Part shown: piece after piece, positions 1-9,563 of the stretch
Numbering within the stretch: the first letter of the stretch is position 1
Layout of the letters: each line of letters begins with the position of its first letter
Source: Ornatilinea sp.
Lineage (GTDB): Bacteria > Chloroflexota > Anaerolineae > Anaerolineales > Anaerolineaceae
Reading direction: 5' to 3'
Assembly: GCA_018433975.1 (NCBI GenBank)
Contig: JAHDQE010000035.1
Location: 1 to 64,000, forward strand
DNA: 64,000 nt
The notes under the pieces: generated by a model
What the model saw: the letters and a program-made list of their open reading frames with translations, nothing else
Database searches by the model: none
What the model was told of the DNA's origin: nothing
Translations under genes and position numbers: made by a program

Positions 1-279
1 GGGATCCTCTGTATCGCCCACAATATTGCCAAAGTAGCAGCTCAATAGCTATTGTTACTTTTTCTTTTTTTATTTTTACCAGCTAAAACACGAATTTCTT
101 GCATTTAATGCAAAAGAGGCTGCCCTTTTTGGACAGCCCCTGTTTTTAAAAGCCTGAGAAGGAGAATTCCTCCCAATTTTTCTTAAGTTATTCTTTCAAG
201 GGTGTTGGGTTGGTTTGTTGAATCTGAGTCAGAGGCCAATTCCAGCTAATTTCTATTGTTGAATATGGATGCGTACAGT
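1..279. other. Non-coding stretch downstream of the injection-system operon
   Basis: No open reading frame in this stretch looks real. It holds a perfect 12-bp palindrome (CAATAGCTATTG, 43-54) followed by a T-rich run, and a strong hairpin at 118-138 annotated separately. It lies downstream of the last minus-strand gene of the injection-system operon, so it is most simply the 3' untranslated and terminator region of that operon. Confidence 0.6.
111..147 (-). terminator. Rho-independent terminator of the injection-system operon, possibly bidirectional
   Basis: The arms GGCTGCCC (118-125) and GGACAGCC (131-138) pair over 8 bp, including one G-U pair, around a five-base loop. Read on the minus strand the stem is followed by TCTTTTG; on the plus strand it is followed by TGTTTTT. 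It lies about 140 bp past the stop codon of the lytic-transglycosylase-like gene, the last gene of the long minus-strand run. Confidence 0.7.
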
Positions 280-1887
280 TTATTTTGCCAGCGCGAACAC
301 CGATTCGACATACCCGGCAGCGCCCTGACAATCTCCCAACAGGTTGGGAGAAATCTTGTCCCAGGTCATATCTTGTCCATTATCCCAAGCGGTTTGCATC
401 GCGGTCCCTACGCAGCCCGAGCCACCGTGATAATTGGCGACAGTGAGCTTCCACATTTCCTCGTAGGTTGCAACAGCTGACACCGGCTGTCCGGTTGTAT
501 TCTTAATTAGCTGGTTGGCCTGCCGGGCGCTTGCGAGCAGCGTGGATGCCAGCAAATCCATTTCCTGATCTGTTCCGACTTCCGAAAGCATTATTCCACG
601 CAGCATGGATTGTTCGGCAGGATATAAGTTAGGGTACCCCGCGGAACATCGATCCTCGGTAAACACAGACAGACAGACCTGCAGGTAATCCGCAATATTC
701 CATGTCAACAACATATCCGCCCCATTTTCTGTAATGCGTCCCAAACCCAGCTCGTAGGGGGCAACAGGATAAGGCCAGAATTGGGTCTCCTGGGCGATAA
801 TGGCTTTCAACAACCTGGCCGGAACATTGTGTTTGAGCGCCGCTTCATAAATCTGTTGATCATACTGATTCTGCCATTCCAGCACTTTTTCGGCTGCAAG
901 CTTTTCACCGCAGGGATTGGCTGTGCGGTTTTCCAGTAAACCATAGCCCGAACAGGTGCTGCCATCTACCACTCCAGATTGAATCAAATGTCCTGCAAGG
1001 TAAAGGTAGCGGTTAGTGGTTGTCAGGTATCCTGCCGAGAGGGGTTGTTCCAGCGCGGAGGCTTCGGGAGAATCCAGGGCAGGAAGCACCTCCCAAAGCG
1101 CAGCGCCGGCAGGCGCGCCGGCATCCCAGCCGGCGCCCAACACATCCAGCCGATACAAATCGTTCTGGTTTTCATCGGGTACGTTTCGCAATAAGAAGGT
1201 GGCGTGCTCACTTTCGTCTCCAAAATCGGAAGTTGCCCAATATTCTACCCAAACACCGTTTTCATCGGTAACCGGCATTCGAAATTCACAACTGGTTTGA
1301 TCACATGTTTTCTCACTGGATCCTATCCGGACATGCACGCCGGTGATGCGGTGGTCCTTAAGCGGTTCTTCCCCGATGAAGTTCATCACAGCACGGTCGC
1401 CGCACCAGCCCCAGGGATCGCAGTTAACCGCCTCGACGCGGATGCTGGCCTGTGGAAGTTCTACAAGCTCTTTGACCATGTGCTGGTCTTTGCCCCGGTA
1501 TCCAATAAACATACCCCGGCAAAGGCTGAGATCTCCACCATCCACTGCGGCCTGACAGGGGGGCGTGGTGGTCCAGTTCAGGTAATTCTCGTAGCCACAA
1601 TTATCCAAAATTTCCTGAGGGGAGGGCTGTTTATCGTGCGCGACATACATATCACATACGGCTTCCCCATTGCTCCACCAGGAAAGCTGCCAATGGTTAG
1701 CCATAGTTTCGTGACTTTCCACCACAACTCGTTTTTCTTCCTCTGCATGTACAATACCCGGGACTGTAAAAAATGACAGAAAGGCCATCAGCAAGGCCAA
1801 CAATTGTGCGCCAAAACACCTCCAGCACTTATACAACAAGTGCCGGTCTTGACTGCTGCGATGTCTGCCCTCCCCACAAGTTCTCAT
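280..1887 (-). CDS. Secreted lytic-transglycosylase-like protein
   Basis: A 535-aa protein with an N-terminal hydrophobic stretch (about residues 28-48, ending near VHA/EEE) that looks like a signal peptide. The C-terminal third has a lysozyme-like SLT pattern: a helix reading ALKHNVPARLLKAIIAQETQFWP, whose Glu after AQ sits where the catalytic Glu of SLT lytic transglycosylases lies, followed by GLGRIT in place of the usual GLMQ motif. The middle is a cysteine-rich region of unknown fold. By family it would cleave peptidoglycan outside the membrane. It is the last gene of the injection-system operon, 52 bp after the binding-protein gene, so a role in opening or remodelling the cell wall for the machine is a reasonable inference. 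The Shine-Dalgarno site before this ATG is weak, so the true start may lie a little downstream. Activity is not certain because the motifs are divergent. Confidence 0.7.
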   Translation of the reverse strand: MRTCGEGRHRSSQDRHLLYKCWRCFGAQLLALLMAFLSFFTVPGIVHAEEEKRVVVESHETMANHWQLSWWSNGEAVCDMYVAHDKQPSPQEILDNCGYENYLNWTTTPPCQAAVDGGDLSLCRGMFIGYRGKDQHMVKELVELPQASIRVEAVNCDPWGWCGDRAVMNFIGEEPLKDHRITGVHVRIGSSEKTCDQTSCEFRMPVTDENGVWVEYWATSDFGDESEHATFLLRNVPDENQNDLYRLDVLGAGWDAGAPAGAALWEVLPALDSPEASALEQPLSAGYLTTTNRYLYLAGHLIQSGVVDGSTCSGYGLLENRTANPCGEKLAAEKVLEWQNQYDQQIYEAALKHNVPARLLKAIIAQETQFWPYPVAPYELGLGRITENGADMLLTWNIADYLQVCLSVFTEDRCSAGYPNLYPAEQSMLRGIMLSEVGTDQEMDLLASTLLASARQANQLIKNTTGQPVSAVATYEEMWKLTVANYHGGSGCVGTAMQTAWDNGQDMTWDKISPNLLGDCQGAAGYVESVFALAK

Positions 1888-1939
1888 TATGCCCGAATTG
1901 GGATATTCATGCTCCCTGAAGAATTAATTTTTTAGAAAT

Positions 1940-3244
1940 TTACCACCCGCTGGTATAATCCGGGGCCTGCACAGCATATTTCGGAGGATAAACTGTCACC
2001 AGACTGTCATTTAAAACCTGTATTAAAACCGTAGTCTGTTTATTCTGGCCGGTTCCGTCAAAAACCACCGACCCAAACAGGGTCTCGCGCTGATCCGCAT
2101 CCAGGTTTCGTAAAGCCAGTGCCAACTGTTCACGATATTCTTTGAGCTGATCTCCTACCAGATCCGGTTCTTTTTTCGTTTTCGGGGTGGTCAGGGTCAG
2201 TTGGTCCAGAGCGTTGGCCATCAGGTGGAGCGCGGAGTAGGTTTCCACATTACGGATCACCGGTATGGTGCTGATCTGTTCATTTTCCTGGCTGTAAACC
2301 TGAAAATCGTGTAAGAATTTATCCATTCCATGCCACGGCAGATCAGCAGACCAATTTGCGACCAGAATCAAATGATCCAAATTTCTATAAATGTTCTCTT
2401 TGCCATCATATAAGAAGCTTCGTTCTGTGAAGCCGGGGCCGTGTCCAATCATCATATTTGCGCTGAAGGGTTGTGCCTGAAGTGCCTCCAGCAAACGGGA
2501 GGTCTGTTCCTCTTCACTGGAGACGATGTACACTACTTCGGGGCCGATATCGTTAACCTGTTCGGCCAGAGAAGTGAGGTCACCGGTTTGAGCAGAGAAA
2601 GGATAGTAGCCATTCACATCCATGTCCTGTGCCATGGCTGCGGTAGCGACCACCACTGCAGTGCTCTCCCCATACGATGATTGTTCATATAAAATAACGG
2701 TGTTGGCTCCCGCGCCCAGTTCGCTGTGAACCATTTCAAAAGCTGTGTTTGCATCACTTTCATTTGAAGCACTTAAACGGAACACCCACTGGTTGCCGCG
2801 CTGGGTGATTTCGTCGCTGGTGGTTGTGGGAATTAACAGCGGAACTTTGAAATAACTGGCAATGGCGGCCGCACGCATGGTAGCATCATTGGTTGTGCCT
2901 CCCAGAATCGCCAGTACGTTCTCATCTGCCAACTGCAAAACAGCTACCTGGGCTGACTCGGTGTCGGATTCTTCGCCCTCATTTTTATAGATCAGTTCCA
3001 CCGGACAACCCTGGATGCCGCCGGATTGATTGATCTCTGTGAGAGCCATCTCGTAGCCTTTTTTCTGCTCCAGCCCGTTTTCCTGGTTTTCATCCGCAAT
3101 CACCACTCCGATCCGAATTGGAAGACATTGTGGCGCCCGGGCAGATTTTCCGAAAGAACAACCCGTAAGAAGAAACAGCAGCAGGAAGATCAGGCTTTTT
3201 CCTTTTTGATGTAAACCTGTTATTTTTTTTGATTCGATTTTCAT
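1940..3244 (-). CDS. Lipoprotein with a branched-chain amino-acid-type substrate-binding fold (Peripla_BP_6)
   Basis: I choose the ATG at 3244 (434 aa) over an upstream TTG at 3271 because it directly precedes a lipoprotein signal: basic residues, then IFLLLFLLTGC with a clear lipobox Cys. The mature part begins IRIGVVIADENQENG and continues through GYEMALTEINQSGG and AILGGTTNDATMRAAA, the standard layout of type I periplasmic binding proteins of the Leu/Ile/Val receptor class. Such proteins bind small ligands at the cell surface, either for ABC uptake or for signalling. No ABC permease or ATPase gene is nearby; the gene is embedded in the injection-system operon between the giant FHA/Ig gene and the transglycosylase-like gene. 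Inference: it is a ligand sensor or surface part of the machine rather than a transport receptor. Confidence 0.82.
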   Translation of the reverse strand: MKIESKKITGLHQKGKSLIFLLLFLLTGCSFGKSARAPQCLPIRIGVVIADENQENGLEQKKGYEMALTEINQSGGIQGCPVELIYKNEGEESDTESAQVAVLQLADENVLAILGGTTNDATMRAAAIASYFKVPLLIPTTTSDEITQRGNQWVFRLSASNESDANTAFEMVHSELGAGANTVILYEQSSYGESTAVVVATAAMAQDMDVNGYYPFSAQTGDLTSLAEQVNDIGPEVVYIVSSEEEQTSRLLEALQAQPFSANMMIGHGPGFTERSFLYDGKENIYRNLDHLILVANWSADLPWHGMDKFLHDFQVYSQENEQISTIPVIRNVETYSALHLMANALDQLTLTTPKTKKEPDLVGDQLKEYREQLALALRNLDADQRETLFGSVVFDGTGQNKQTTVLIQVLNDSLVTVYPPKYAVQAPDYTSGW

Positions 3245-3324
3245 TAATGTTCCGATCCGAATATTTCTCAAAACAAGATTTGGTTGACAATATCATCTCT
3301 GCCGAACAGGCGAATGTATTAATT

Positions 3325-6300
3325 TCAGTTCACTGTGTGGTTAACATCCGCTGATGTATCGCTTGTGTAGTTGGAATCACCGGGATAAGCGGCTGAAAGC
3401 TTCCACGTTCCACTCTGCGACAATGTAAGGTCACAAGAGCCCACACTCGGACTTGCAGAACAGGTTTCAACATAATCAGTACTGCTGATCTTGATAGTTG
3501 CCGTTATAACCACTGAACCAGTGGGTGTTCCTCCTCCAGGAGAAGCAACAGTAAGATCAAAACTTACGATTACACTTTCTCCTAATGCAGATGGAGAGGG
3601 GGTGTGGTCTGTAATTGTGAGGTCGGTGGTGGCTTTTCCGACGGTGATTGCTTTTGTTCCCGTACTGGAGTTGAAATTTGCATCACCCGAATAAGACCCC
3701 GAAACAGTCCAGGTACCGGCAGTAGATAACACCAGCGTGCAGCTACCTGTTCCAGTTGTAAGGTTAATGTCTTGTGTGCAGGATGCAGTTCCTCCACCGG
3801 ATCGCGTTGCGGTGACGCTTACGGTACCGGTTGGCGTGCCACTCCCGGGAGAACTCGCCGATACGGTTACAGCTACACCAATGCTTTGTCCAACCACGGA
3901 AGCCGTGGGATTTAAAACGATTGCTGTCGAAGAATCCGCTTTATTGACCGTTTGCGTTTTGATGGCTGAACTGGTTTCGAAACTTGAAGTTCCCTGATAG
4001 GCTGCTGAAATTGTCCAGGAGCCAGCCGAATCTAAGGTCAGATTACAGCTTCCACTACCGGAATTAAGCGTGATTGCCGCCGGACAAGAGGCTGAACCAC
4101 CGCCGGCTCTGGTTGCAGTGACCACTACATTCCCGTCCGGCGTGCCGGAGCCCGCACTACTTCTGGCAACACTGACATTCACAGTAACCGACTGTCCTGC
4201 TACGGAAGGTGCAGGTGTAACAGAAGTCACTGTTGTCGTTGTTGGGATTTTATCGACAGTATGGCTCATTGAATCGCTGCTAGACTTGAAATCAGCATTG
4301 CCGATATAAGCTGCAGTTACCGTCCATCCTCCAACCACGTCCAGTGTGATGTTACAACTCCCGCTGCCGGAGCTGATATCCGCGATTGTACAGGTTTTAT
4401 CCGTGATTCCAGTTTTGGATGCGGTCACGTTGACGCTCCCGCCCAGAGTGCCGCTCCCAGGACCTGTTTTTGCAACAGTGACGTTAAAAGTAACACTCTG
4501 ATCTTTCACAGAGGGAGATGGCGTGGCGGCAATTGTCGTAACAGAGGAAACCTTTCCTACAGTTTGGGTAACGCTGTCTGTGCTAGTATTGAAATTTGAA
4601 TCCCCTGAATAATTGCCGGTTATTGTCCAATCTCCAATTGCATCCAGGCTAATGTTACAACTGCCACTGCCGGAGGTTAACGAAATAGTGCAGGTTTTTG
4701 TGCCACTGCCGGTTTTTGTTGCAGAGATGTTTACACTGCCGGTTGGTATGCCGCTGCCCGATCCGGATGCTGCAACCGTTGCACTCACCGTAATTTGTTG
4801 ATTGAGGACAGAGGGTGAGGGGGAGACAGATACTGTTGTGGTGGAATCCGCATTATCCACATTATGTGTACTGGTTCCCGAGTTGCTGGTGAGATAGTCT
4901 GCGGCGCCAAGATAAGCCGCTTTGATAGACTTCACCCCTGGACTGTTGAAAGTATATGTACAGTTGCCCTCGGACGAAGAATTCAAAACACCACTGCATA
5001 ATTCGGTGTTATCGGATAACCGGATTGCAAAAGATCCGCTTGGCCTCAAAGTTGAAAGTGTAGTCGCGCGGACTCTGACCTGGAAGGTTACCGATTGGCC
5101 TACGACAGAGGGGTCAGGAAGATCACTGAGCAGTTCGATCGTTGTGGAAGCCTTCGTTACTTCGTGGTTTACACTTGCAGATGTGGAGGATGCAAAACGA
5201 TCCGCTGTTCCGGCATATGCTGCCTGAACTTTTCGGGCGCTGCCGGCTTGAATGGGCGTTATTGTACAGGAGCCTGTTCCATTCGATAATGTTCCCGTGC
5301 AGGATTCTCTGGAATCTGTGCTGCCCACGATACTGACCGTTACATCTCCGGTTGGTTTTGCTCCGGTACTTGAGGTTACCCGGAATGCCACTGCAATATC
5401 CTCGCCGACCTGTGTGGATGTTGATAGATCGGAGGTGATTTCCGTAATCGTGTTTGCTTTAGTGACCGTTTGGGAATAAAGGACTGAAGTGCTGGTTTTA
5501 TAATCCGAGTCACCATTGTATGTCGCCAGAATCGTTTTGGTTCCAGCGGTTGAAAAAGTAATTGTACAGGTTCCAATAGCACCGGAAAGGGAGCCGGTAC
5601 AAGTTTCTCCCGAATCTGCATTCACCGTTACTGTCCCGGTGGGCGGATCGCCACCACCAGAGACTCCTACTACGGAGAACTGGAATACAACCGGTTGGCC
5701 AATTACCGACGGGTTTGGGACTGCAGAAAGGATTCTGGTCAGCGTGGCCTTTTTTACATTGTGACTAACGAGAGCCGAAATACTGGGTTGATATTCGCCA
5801 TTTCCTAAATACCTTACATTGAGATTTCTGCGACCCTCTGTACTAAATATCAAAACGCAGGATCCAACACCATTCGTCACTGTTGCATTGCAGATCTCAC
5901 CTGTATCGGCGACAACAAGAGCCGGCCCACTTGGTTTGAGGACACTGGGAAGTGCTAATTCGACTGTAAAACTGACCGTAACCGGTTCGTGTAATGCGGA
6001 GGGACTCGGGGAGTGCGAAACGATTGTTGATTTAGTTTCTGCTTTGGAGATATTGTAATAAGTACCACTTGAAGAACTGCTCAGATAAGCCGAATCACCC
6101 GGATAAGAGCCAACAAATATTTGTCCACCGCTCTTTGTAACTAAAACAGAACATTGACCCTCGCCAGCGGAGTTAATATCAGCTTCACAATAATCCAGAT
6201 TGCTTGTGCCAATTTTTATCTTTCCAGTTGGGCTACCACTGCCAGGAGCTGTAACATTTACCCGGGCTTTTCCTAAAACTTCTTGACCAACGTATGTGCT

Positions 6301-9300
6301 ATTAGGGGTTAAGCTAAGAATTTCAACGGATGTCGCTGCCTGATTAACCGAATGGGTATAAGTTGTAGAACTGCTCAAAAGATAATTATCATCTCCCGAA
6401 TAGGCTCCCAGTATTGAATATGAACCGGGTTCATATACTGTAAGGCTGCATTGACCTTTTCCCTGCTCATCCAGTGAACCAGAACAGTTCTCGGACGCAT
6501 CGTATTTATTTTTGACAACCACCTCTCCGGTTGGAATCCCAGAACCGGGGGGAAGTGCTCCAACTGAGAAATTAACTACAAGCGGTTCCCCCGAGACGGT
6601 TGGAGATGTCCAGTTTGCACTGAGCGCTGTTTGGGTTCCGGTCTGGTTCACTTCAAGCATCGGCATGCTGGCAGTTTTGCCGTCGTAAATATCATTCCCC
6701 TCATATTTCAGGGTGATGAATTTGTTCCCCGCCGCATCAAACTCCAGCAGACATTCACCTTTTGCGGATAATGGATCTCCTACAACTTCTGTCAGATTTG
6801 CGATACAAAGTGTGGTGTCATCCTCCACTACTCTTACTTTGCCTGAAATTGCGATTGTTGCCGCTGGATCTTCGGGTGCAACCTGGAAAGATACTTTTGT
6901 TTGCTGTCCTACAACAATCGGCGAAAGCGAATAACTGTAGCTTGTAAACTTGGGTGATGCGCCAATCACATTCAGGCCTACCGGATAAGGATCCGAGGTG
7001 CGCCGGACATAATTATCATCCCCGCTATACGTTGCGGTAATCTGCTTGTTCTGTTCACTGGTATTCAAGGTCAATTCACAGGCGTGAACCGGAAGATCAA
7101 CCGGATCACAGGTGTCATACCCATCCGTCACGACAACGGATCCGCTAACCTCAGGCCAATCTACATCATTCAGATCTACCGGATCATTATTTTTTGTGGC
7201 CGGGGTGACGCTGTAATAAACTGTTACCGAATCACCGCGATAGATCGATGTAGAAGGGAGAATCTTATCAATCTCGACGATGACATTCTTCTTGGTATCA
7301 TTGACCGTGACTTCAAGGATAGCTGCAGAAGAAAGATCGCCATTATAGGCTGTAAGAACGTAAGAAGTGGTTTTTTCCACACCCACAGCTTTGAAACCCT
7401 GGGCAGGCAGCCCGGCAACCACAACCCCATCCAGACTGGTGATTTCGATCTGGTCAAATTGGCCGGATACGGACCAGGAGAACTCAACTGTCCCACTGCC
7501 CACAATTTCTTCCGGAGCAACTTTGAAAAATTCCACAGTGGGGGGTTGGGGCTCCGCTCCAGGCTCCAAAACGCCGATCGGCAGCAACCGGATTTCCTCA
7601 AGATCGCGGTTTTTGATCGTCAGCACAAATTCCATGGATTCTTCCGGGAAAAAGGTCAACTCACCCTCAAGGGGATAAACCTCTTCGAAAGGTGCGATTT
7701 GAACATTTTCAACCCCCACGCCGGACACTTTCCATTTAATCGTGACCGGATCTCCCTTTGTGATCTGAGTCTTTGAAAGGCTGAATTCCTCAATCACAAT
7801 AGAGGGTTTTTGGGCATGGATGAAATCGCTTCGGAAATTTGAACCGCTGGCATTTTTTGCTTCCAGAACTACCAGGGAATCATTGCGTAAAGTTACTGTT
7901 CGTTCTCCGTTAAATTCCTCTTCTTTCAACGCTCCGCGCACTCCATCCACCGTGAGGAAAGCCTCTTCAGCATCAGTAACGGACCATTTAATGGTGACGT
8001 CGTCTCCTTCAAAAATTCGAGTTTTATCTACAAAGAAGGTTGTAATTTCCGGCGATGGAGGGATTGACAGCACCGTAATCGGTTTGCTGCGGACATCCTC
8101 CATACGCAGTAATCTGGAGAGCCAATTGCCCGCCACCAGCGTATAGGTAGCGGCGGTACTGTTGGGAACAACTTCAATTTGGTTTTGAGTACCGGAAATT
8201 TCTTCGTTCAATCCTTCAATGCGCAGGCTGGTGGTAAATGGTGTGACCTTCCAATTGAGAACAGCCGGATCCCCGAGGGCAATCACATCTTCCGCTACAT
8301 TGAAATCAATAATCCGCGGCCGAAGGATGAAGAATCCGCTTACCAGCAGCAGAATTGTGGCTAACAGGATGCTGAACAATCCGAATAACGGGCGACTGAC
8401 GAATGTTCCGGACACAATCCGCGAGGCTGCATTTTCATTCATGGATTGTGTGGTCACGGAATATGGGTATTGCCGCGCCCGGAGCCGCACCAGGTTGCGT
8501 TTTTGCGGCGTGATTCGAATTGGGATGACTCGCGTTTCTCCGGGTTTCACCGCCACTTCGGCCTGTTTGACCAGGCTTACTTCATCTTCTACCTGAAACT
8601 CAAAATGGCAGCCGTTTTCGTCATCCTGTGCCATTACCAGGAAATTGGTTGAAGCATTGCCCTGGTTGGTAATTGGAAAACGGGTGTCTGCAGATTGTTT
8701 CTGCCAGGAAACGCTTTTATAGCGCGGTGAAAGGTTCCCGACAACAAACTCATAAAAAGGATTTACCGTCAATTCTGCCCGTACGCCGCCATACTGACCG
8801 GGATAATTGGATGAGCCGGCTTTGATCAGAATAAAATAATCTCCGGCCCGGCTGTCGGAGGATCTGGGGGGGGTAATCTGCACTTCAACTCCGGCCCGAC
8901 CGCCTTCGTTCAGGTTGACTCTGTCCGGAACTATCTTTACCCATTCAGAAGGCACCCCTTCAACCTGTATTTCAAAAGACGCTACAATTGAACCGCCGTT
9001 GATAATAGTGATGGGATAAACAGCCGTTTGCTCAACATCAATGGTGAGCTTTTGCTCCTGAATTTCAACCAGAATAACTTCGCTGGTCGGTACCTGAAGG
9101 ATCGGTGCCGCCGGCAAAGCTGCCGCCGGTTGTGCTGCCACAGTGGCAGCTATATCCGGGCCAGGATGTGTTTGGGATTCAATCACTGCGGGTGCTACAG
9201 GAAAGGCAGGAGGAACTACGGCGATCTGCTCACCGGATTCGCCTCCGTTAACCGGCTGTAAGTTCAATGCGTATCCGCAGAACCGCACCTGACTTAAATC

Positions 9301-9543
9301 CAACACCTCTTTGGTTTCGCCATCCCGCAATGGAATACCATTTACCTCAATGTCCGCGTTTGGGCTCAGCGGAATGACATGATAAGGTTTTTGCCGGAGG
9401 TCCAGCATCATGTGGAATGCCATTACCCGGGGATCCTGAACAACGATATCGTTTTCAGGATGACTGCCGATGTTAATGATTCCCTTTTCCGGGTCCAGTT
9501 TATGGAATTCCAGGGATTGGTTCGGGGTTTTCGTAACCGTCAT
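3325..9543 (-). CDS. Giant FHA-like / transmembrane / Ig-repeat surface protein
   Basis: The chosen ATG at 9543 gives 2072 aa; it has GGAG five bases upstream and avoids overlapping the previous gene, unlike the in-frame start at 9699. Residues 1-100 are a forkhead-associated-like domain (NIGSHPENDIVV, then FH), about 150-380 are two Ig-like domains, and about 383-406 form one strong transmembrane helix (LFGLFSILLATILLLVSGFF). About 410-745 hold four PKD/Ig-like units, and about 748-2072 hold 13 tandem bacterial Ig-like (Big_3-type) repeats of about 100 residues. Most repeats carry a Cys pair in a C-x-G-x-L...G-x-C-x-L pattern, suggesting one disulphide per repeat. The topology implied is FHA domain inside, long repeat stalk outside. 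No adhesive tip, sortase motif or anchor follows the last repeat. It sits in the injection-system operon and may anchor the machine or form its outer fibre; that role is inference. Confidence 0.85.
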   Translation of the reverse strand: MTVTKTPNQSLEFHKLDPEKGIINIGSHPENDIVVQDPRVMAFHMMLDLRQKPYHVIPLSPNADIEVNGIPLRDGETKEVLDLSQVRFCGYALNLQPVNGGESGEQIAVVPPAFPVAPAVIESQTHPGPDIAATVAAQPAAALPAAPILQVPTSEVILVEIQEQKLTIDVEQTAVYPITIINGGSIVASFEIQVEGVPSEWVKIVPDRVNLNEGGRAGVEVQITPPRSSDSRAGDYFILIKAGSSNYPGQYGGVRAELTVNPFYEFVVGNLSPRYKSVSWQKQSADTRFPITNQGNASTNFLVMAQDDENGCHFEFQVEDEVSLVKQAEVAVKPGETRVIPIRITPQKRNLVRLRARQYPYSVTTQSMNENAASRIVSGTFVSRPLFGLFSILLATILLLVSGFFILRPRIIDFNVAEDVIALGDPAVLNWKVTPFTTSLRIEGLNEEISGTQNQIEVVPNSTAATYTLVAGNWLSRLLRMEDVRSKPITVLSIPPSPEITTFFVDKTRIFEGDDVTIKWSVTDAEEAFLTVDGVRGALKEEEFNGERTVTLRNDSLVVLEAKNASGSNFRSDFIHAQKPSIVIEEFSLSKTQITKGDPVTIKWKVSGVGVENVQIAPFEEVYPLEGELTFFPEESMEFVLTIKNRDLEEIRLLPIGVLEPGAEPQPPTVEFFKVAPEEIVGSGTVEFSWSVSGQFDQIEITSLDGVVVAGLPAQGFKAVGVEKTTSYVLTAYNGDLSSAAILEVTVNDTKKNVIVEIDKILPSTSIYRGDSVTVYYSVTPATKNNDPVDLNDVDWPEVSGSVVVTDGYDTCDPVDLPVHACELTLNTSEQNKQITATYSGDDNYVRRTSDPYPVGLNVIGASPKFTSYSYSLSPIVVGQQTKVSFQVAPEDPAATIAISGKVRVVEDDTTLCIANLTEVVGDPLSAKGECLLEFDAAGNKFITLKYEGNDIYDGKTASMPMLEVNQTGTQTALSANWTSPTVSGEPLVVNFSVGALPPGSGIPTGEVVVKNKYDASENCSGSLDEQGKGQCSLTVYEPGSYSILGAYSGDDNYLLSSSTTYTHSVNQAATSVEILSLTPNSTYVGQEVLGKARVNVTAPGSGSPTGKIKIGTSNLDYCEADINSAGEGQCSVLVTKSGGQIFVGSYPGDSAYLSSSSSGTYYNISKAETKSTIVSHSPSPSALHEPVTVSFTVELALPSVLKPSGPALVVADTGEICNATVTNGVGSCVLIFSTEGRRNLNVRYLGNGEYQPSISALVSHNVKKATLTRILSAVPNPSVIGQPVVFQFSVVGVSGGGDPPTGTVTVNADSGETCTGSLSGAIGTCTITFSTAGTKTILATYNGDSDYKTSTSVLYSQTVTKANTITEITSDLSTSTQVGEDIAVAFRVTSSTGAKPTGDVTVSIVGSTDSRESCTGTLSNGTGSCTITPIQAGSARKVQAAYAGTADRFASSTSASVNHEVTKASTTIELLSDLPDPSVVGQSVTFQVRVRATTLSTLRPSGSFAIRLSDNTELCSGVLNSSSEGNCTYTFNSPGVKSIKAAYLGAADYLTSNSGTSTHNVDNADSTTTVSVSPSPSVLNQQITVSATVAASGSGSGIPTGSVNISATKTGSGTKTCTISLTSGSGSCNISLDAIGDWTITGNYSGDSNFNTSTDSVTQTVGKVSSVTTIAATPSPSVKDQSVTFNVTVAKTGPGSGTLGGSVNVTASKTGITDKTCTIADISSGSGSCNITLDVVGGWTVTAAYIGNADFKSSSDSMSHTVDKIPTTTTVTSVTPAPSVAGQSVTVNVSVARSSAGSGTPDGNVVVTATRAGGGSASCPAAITLNSGSGSCNLTLDSAGSWTISAAYQGTSSFETSSAIKTQTVNKADSSTAIVLNPTASVVGQSIGVAVTVSASSPGSGTPTGTVSVTATRSGGGTASCTQDINLTTGTGSCTLVLSTAGTWTVSGSYSGDANFNSSTGTKAITVGKATTDLTITDHTPSPSALGESVIVSFDLTVASPGGGTPTGSVVITATIKISSTDYVETCSASPSVGSCDLTLSQSGTWKLSAAYPGDSNYTSDTSADVNHTVN

Positions 9544-9563
9544 AATTTCTCCACTCTTTGGGT

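Noticed and set aside
3325..5800. Tandem DNA repeats that could be CRISPR or VNTR
   Set aside because: The repeated pattern is protein-level (about 300 bp Ig units with diverged DNA), with no short identical repeats and spacers. No CRISPR array was seen anywhere in the window.
7084..7776. 230-aa plus-strand ORF inside the giant Ig gene
   Set aside because: Antisense shadow of a clearly coding repeat protein, with biased composition and no ribosome site.
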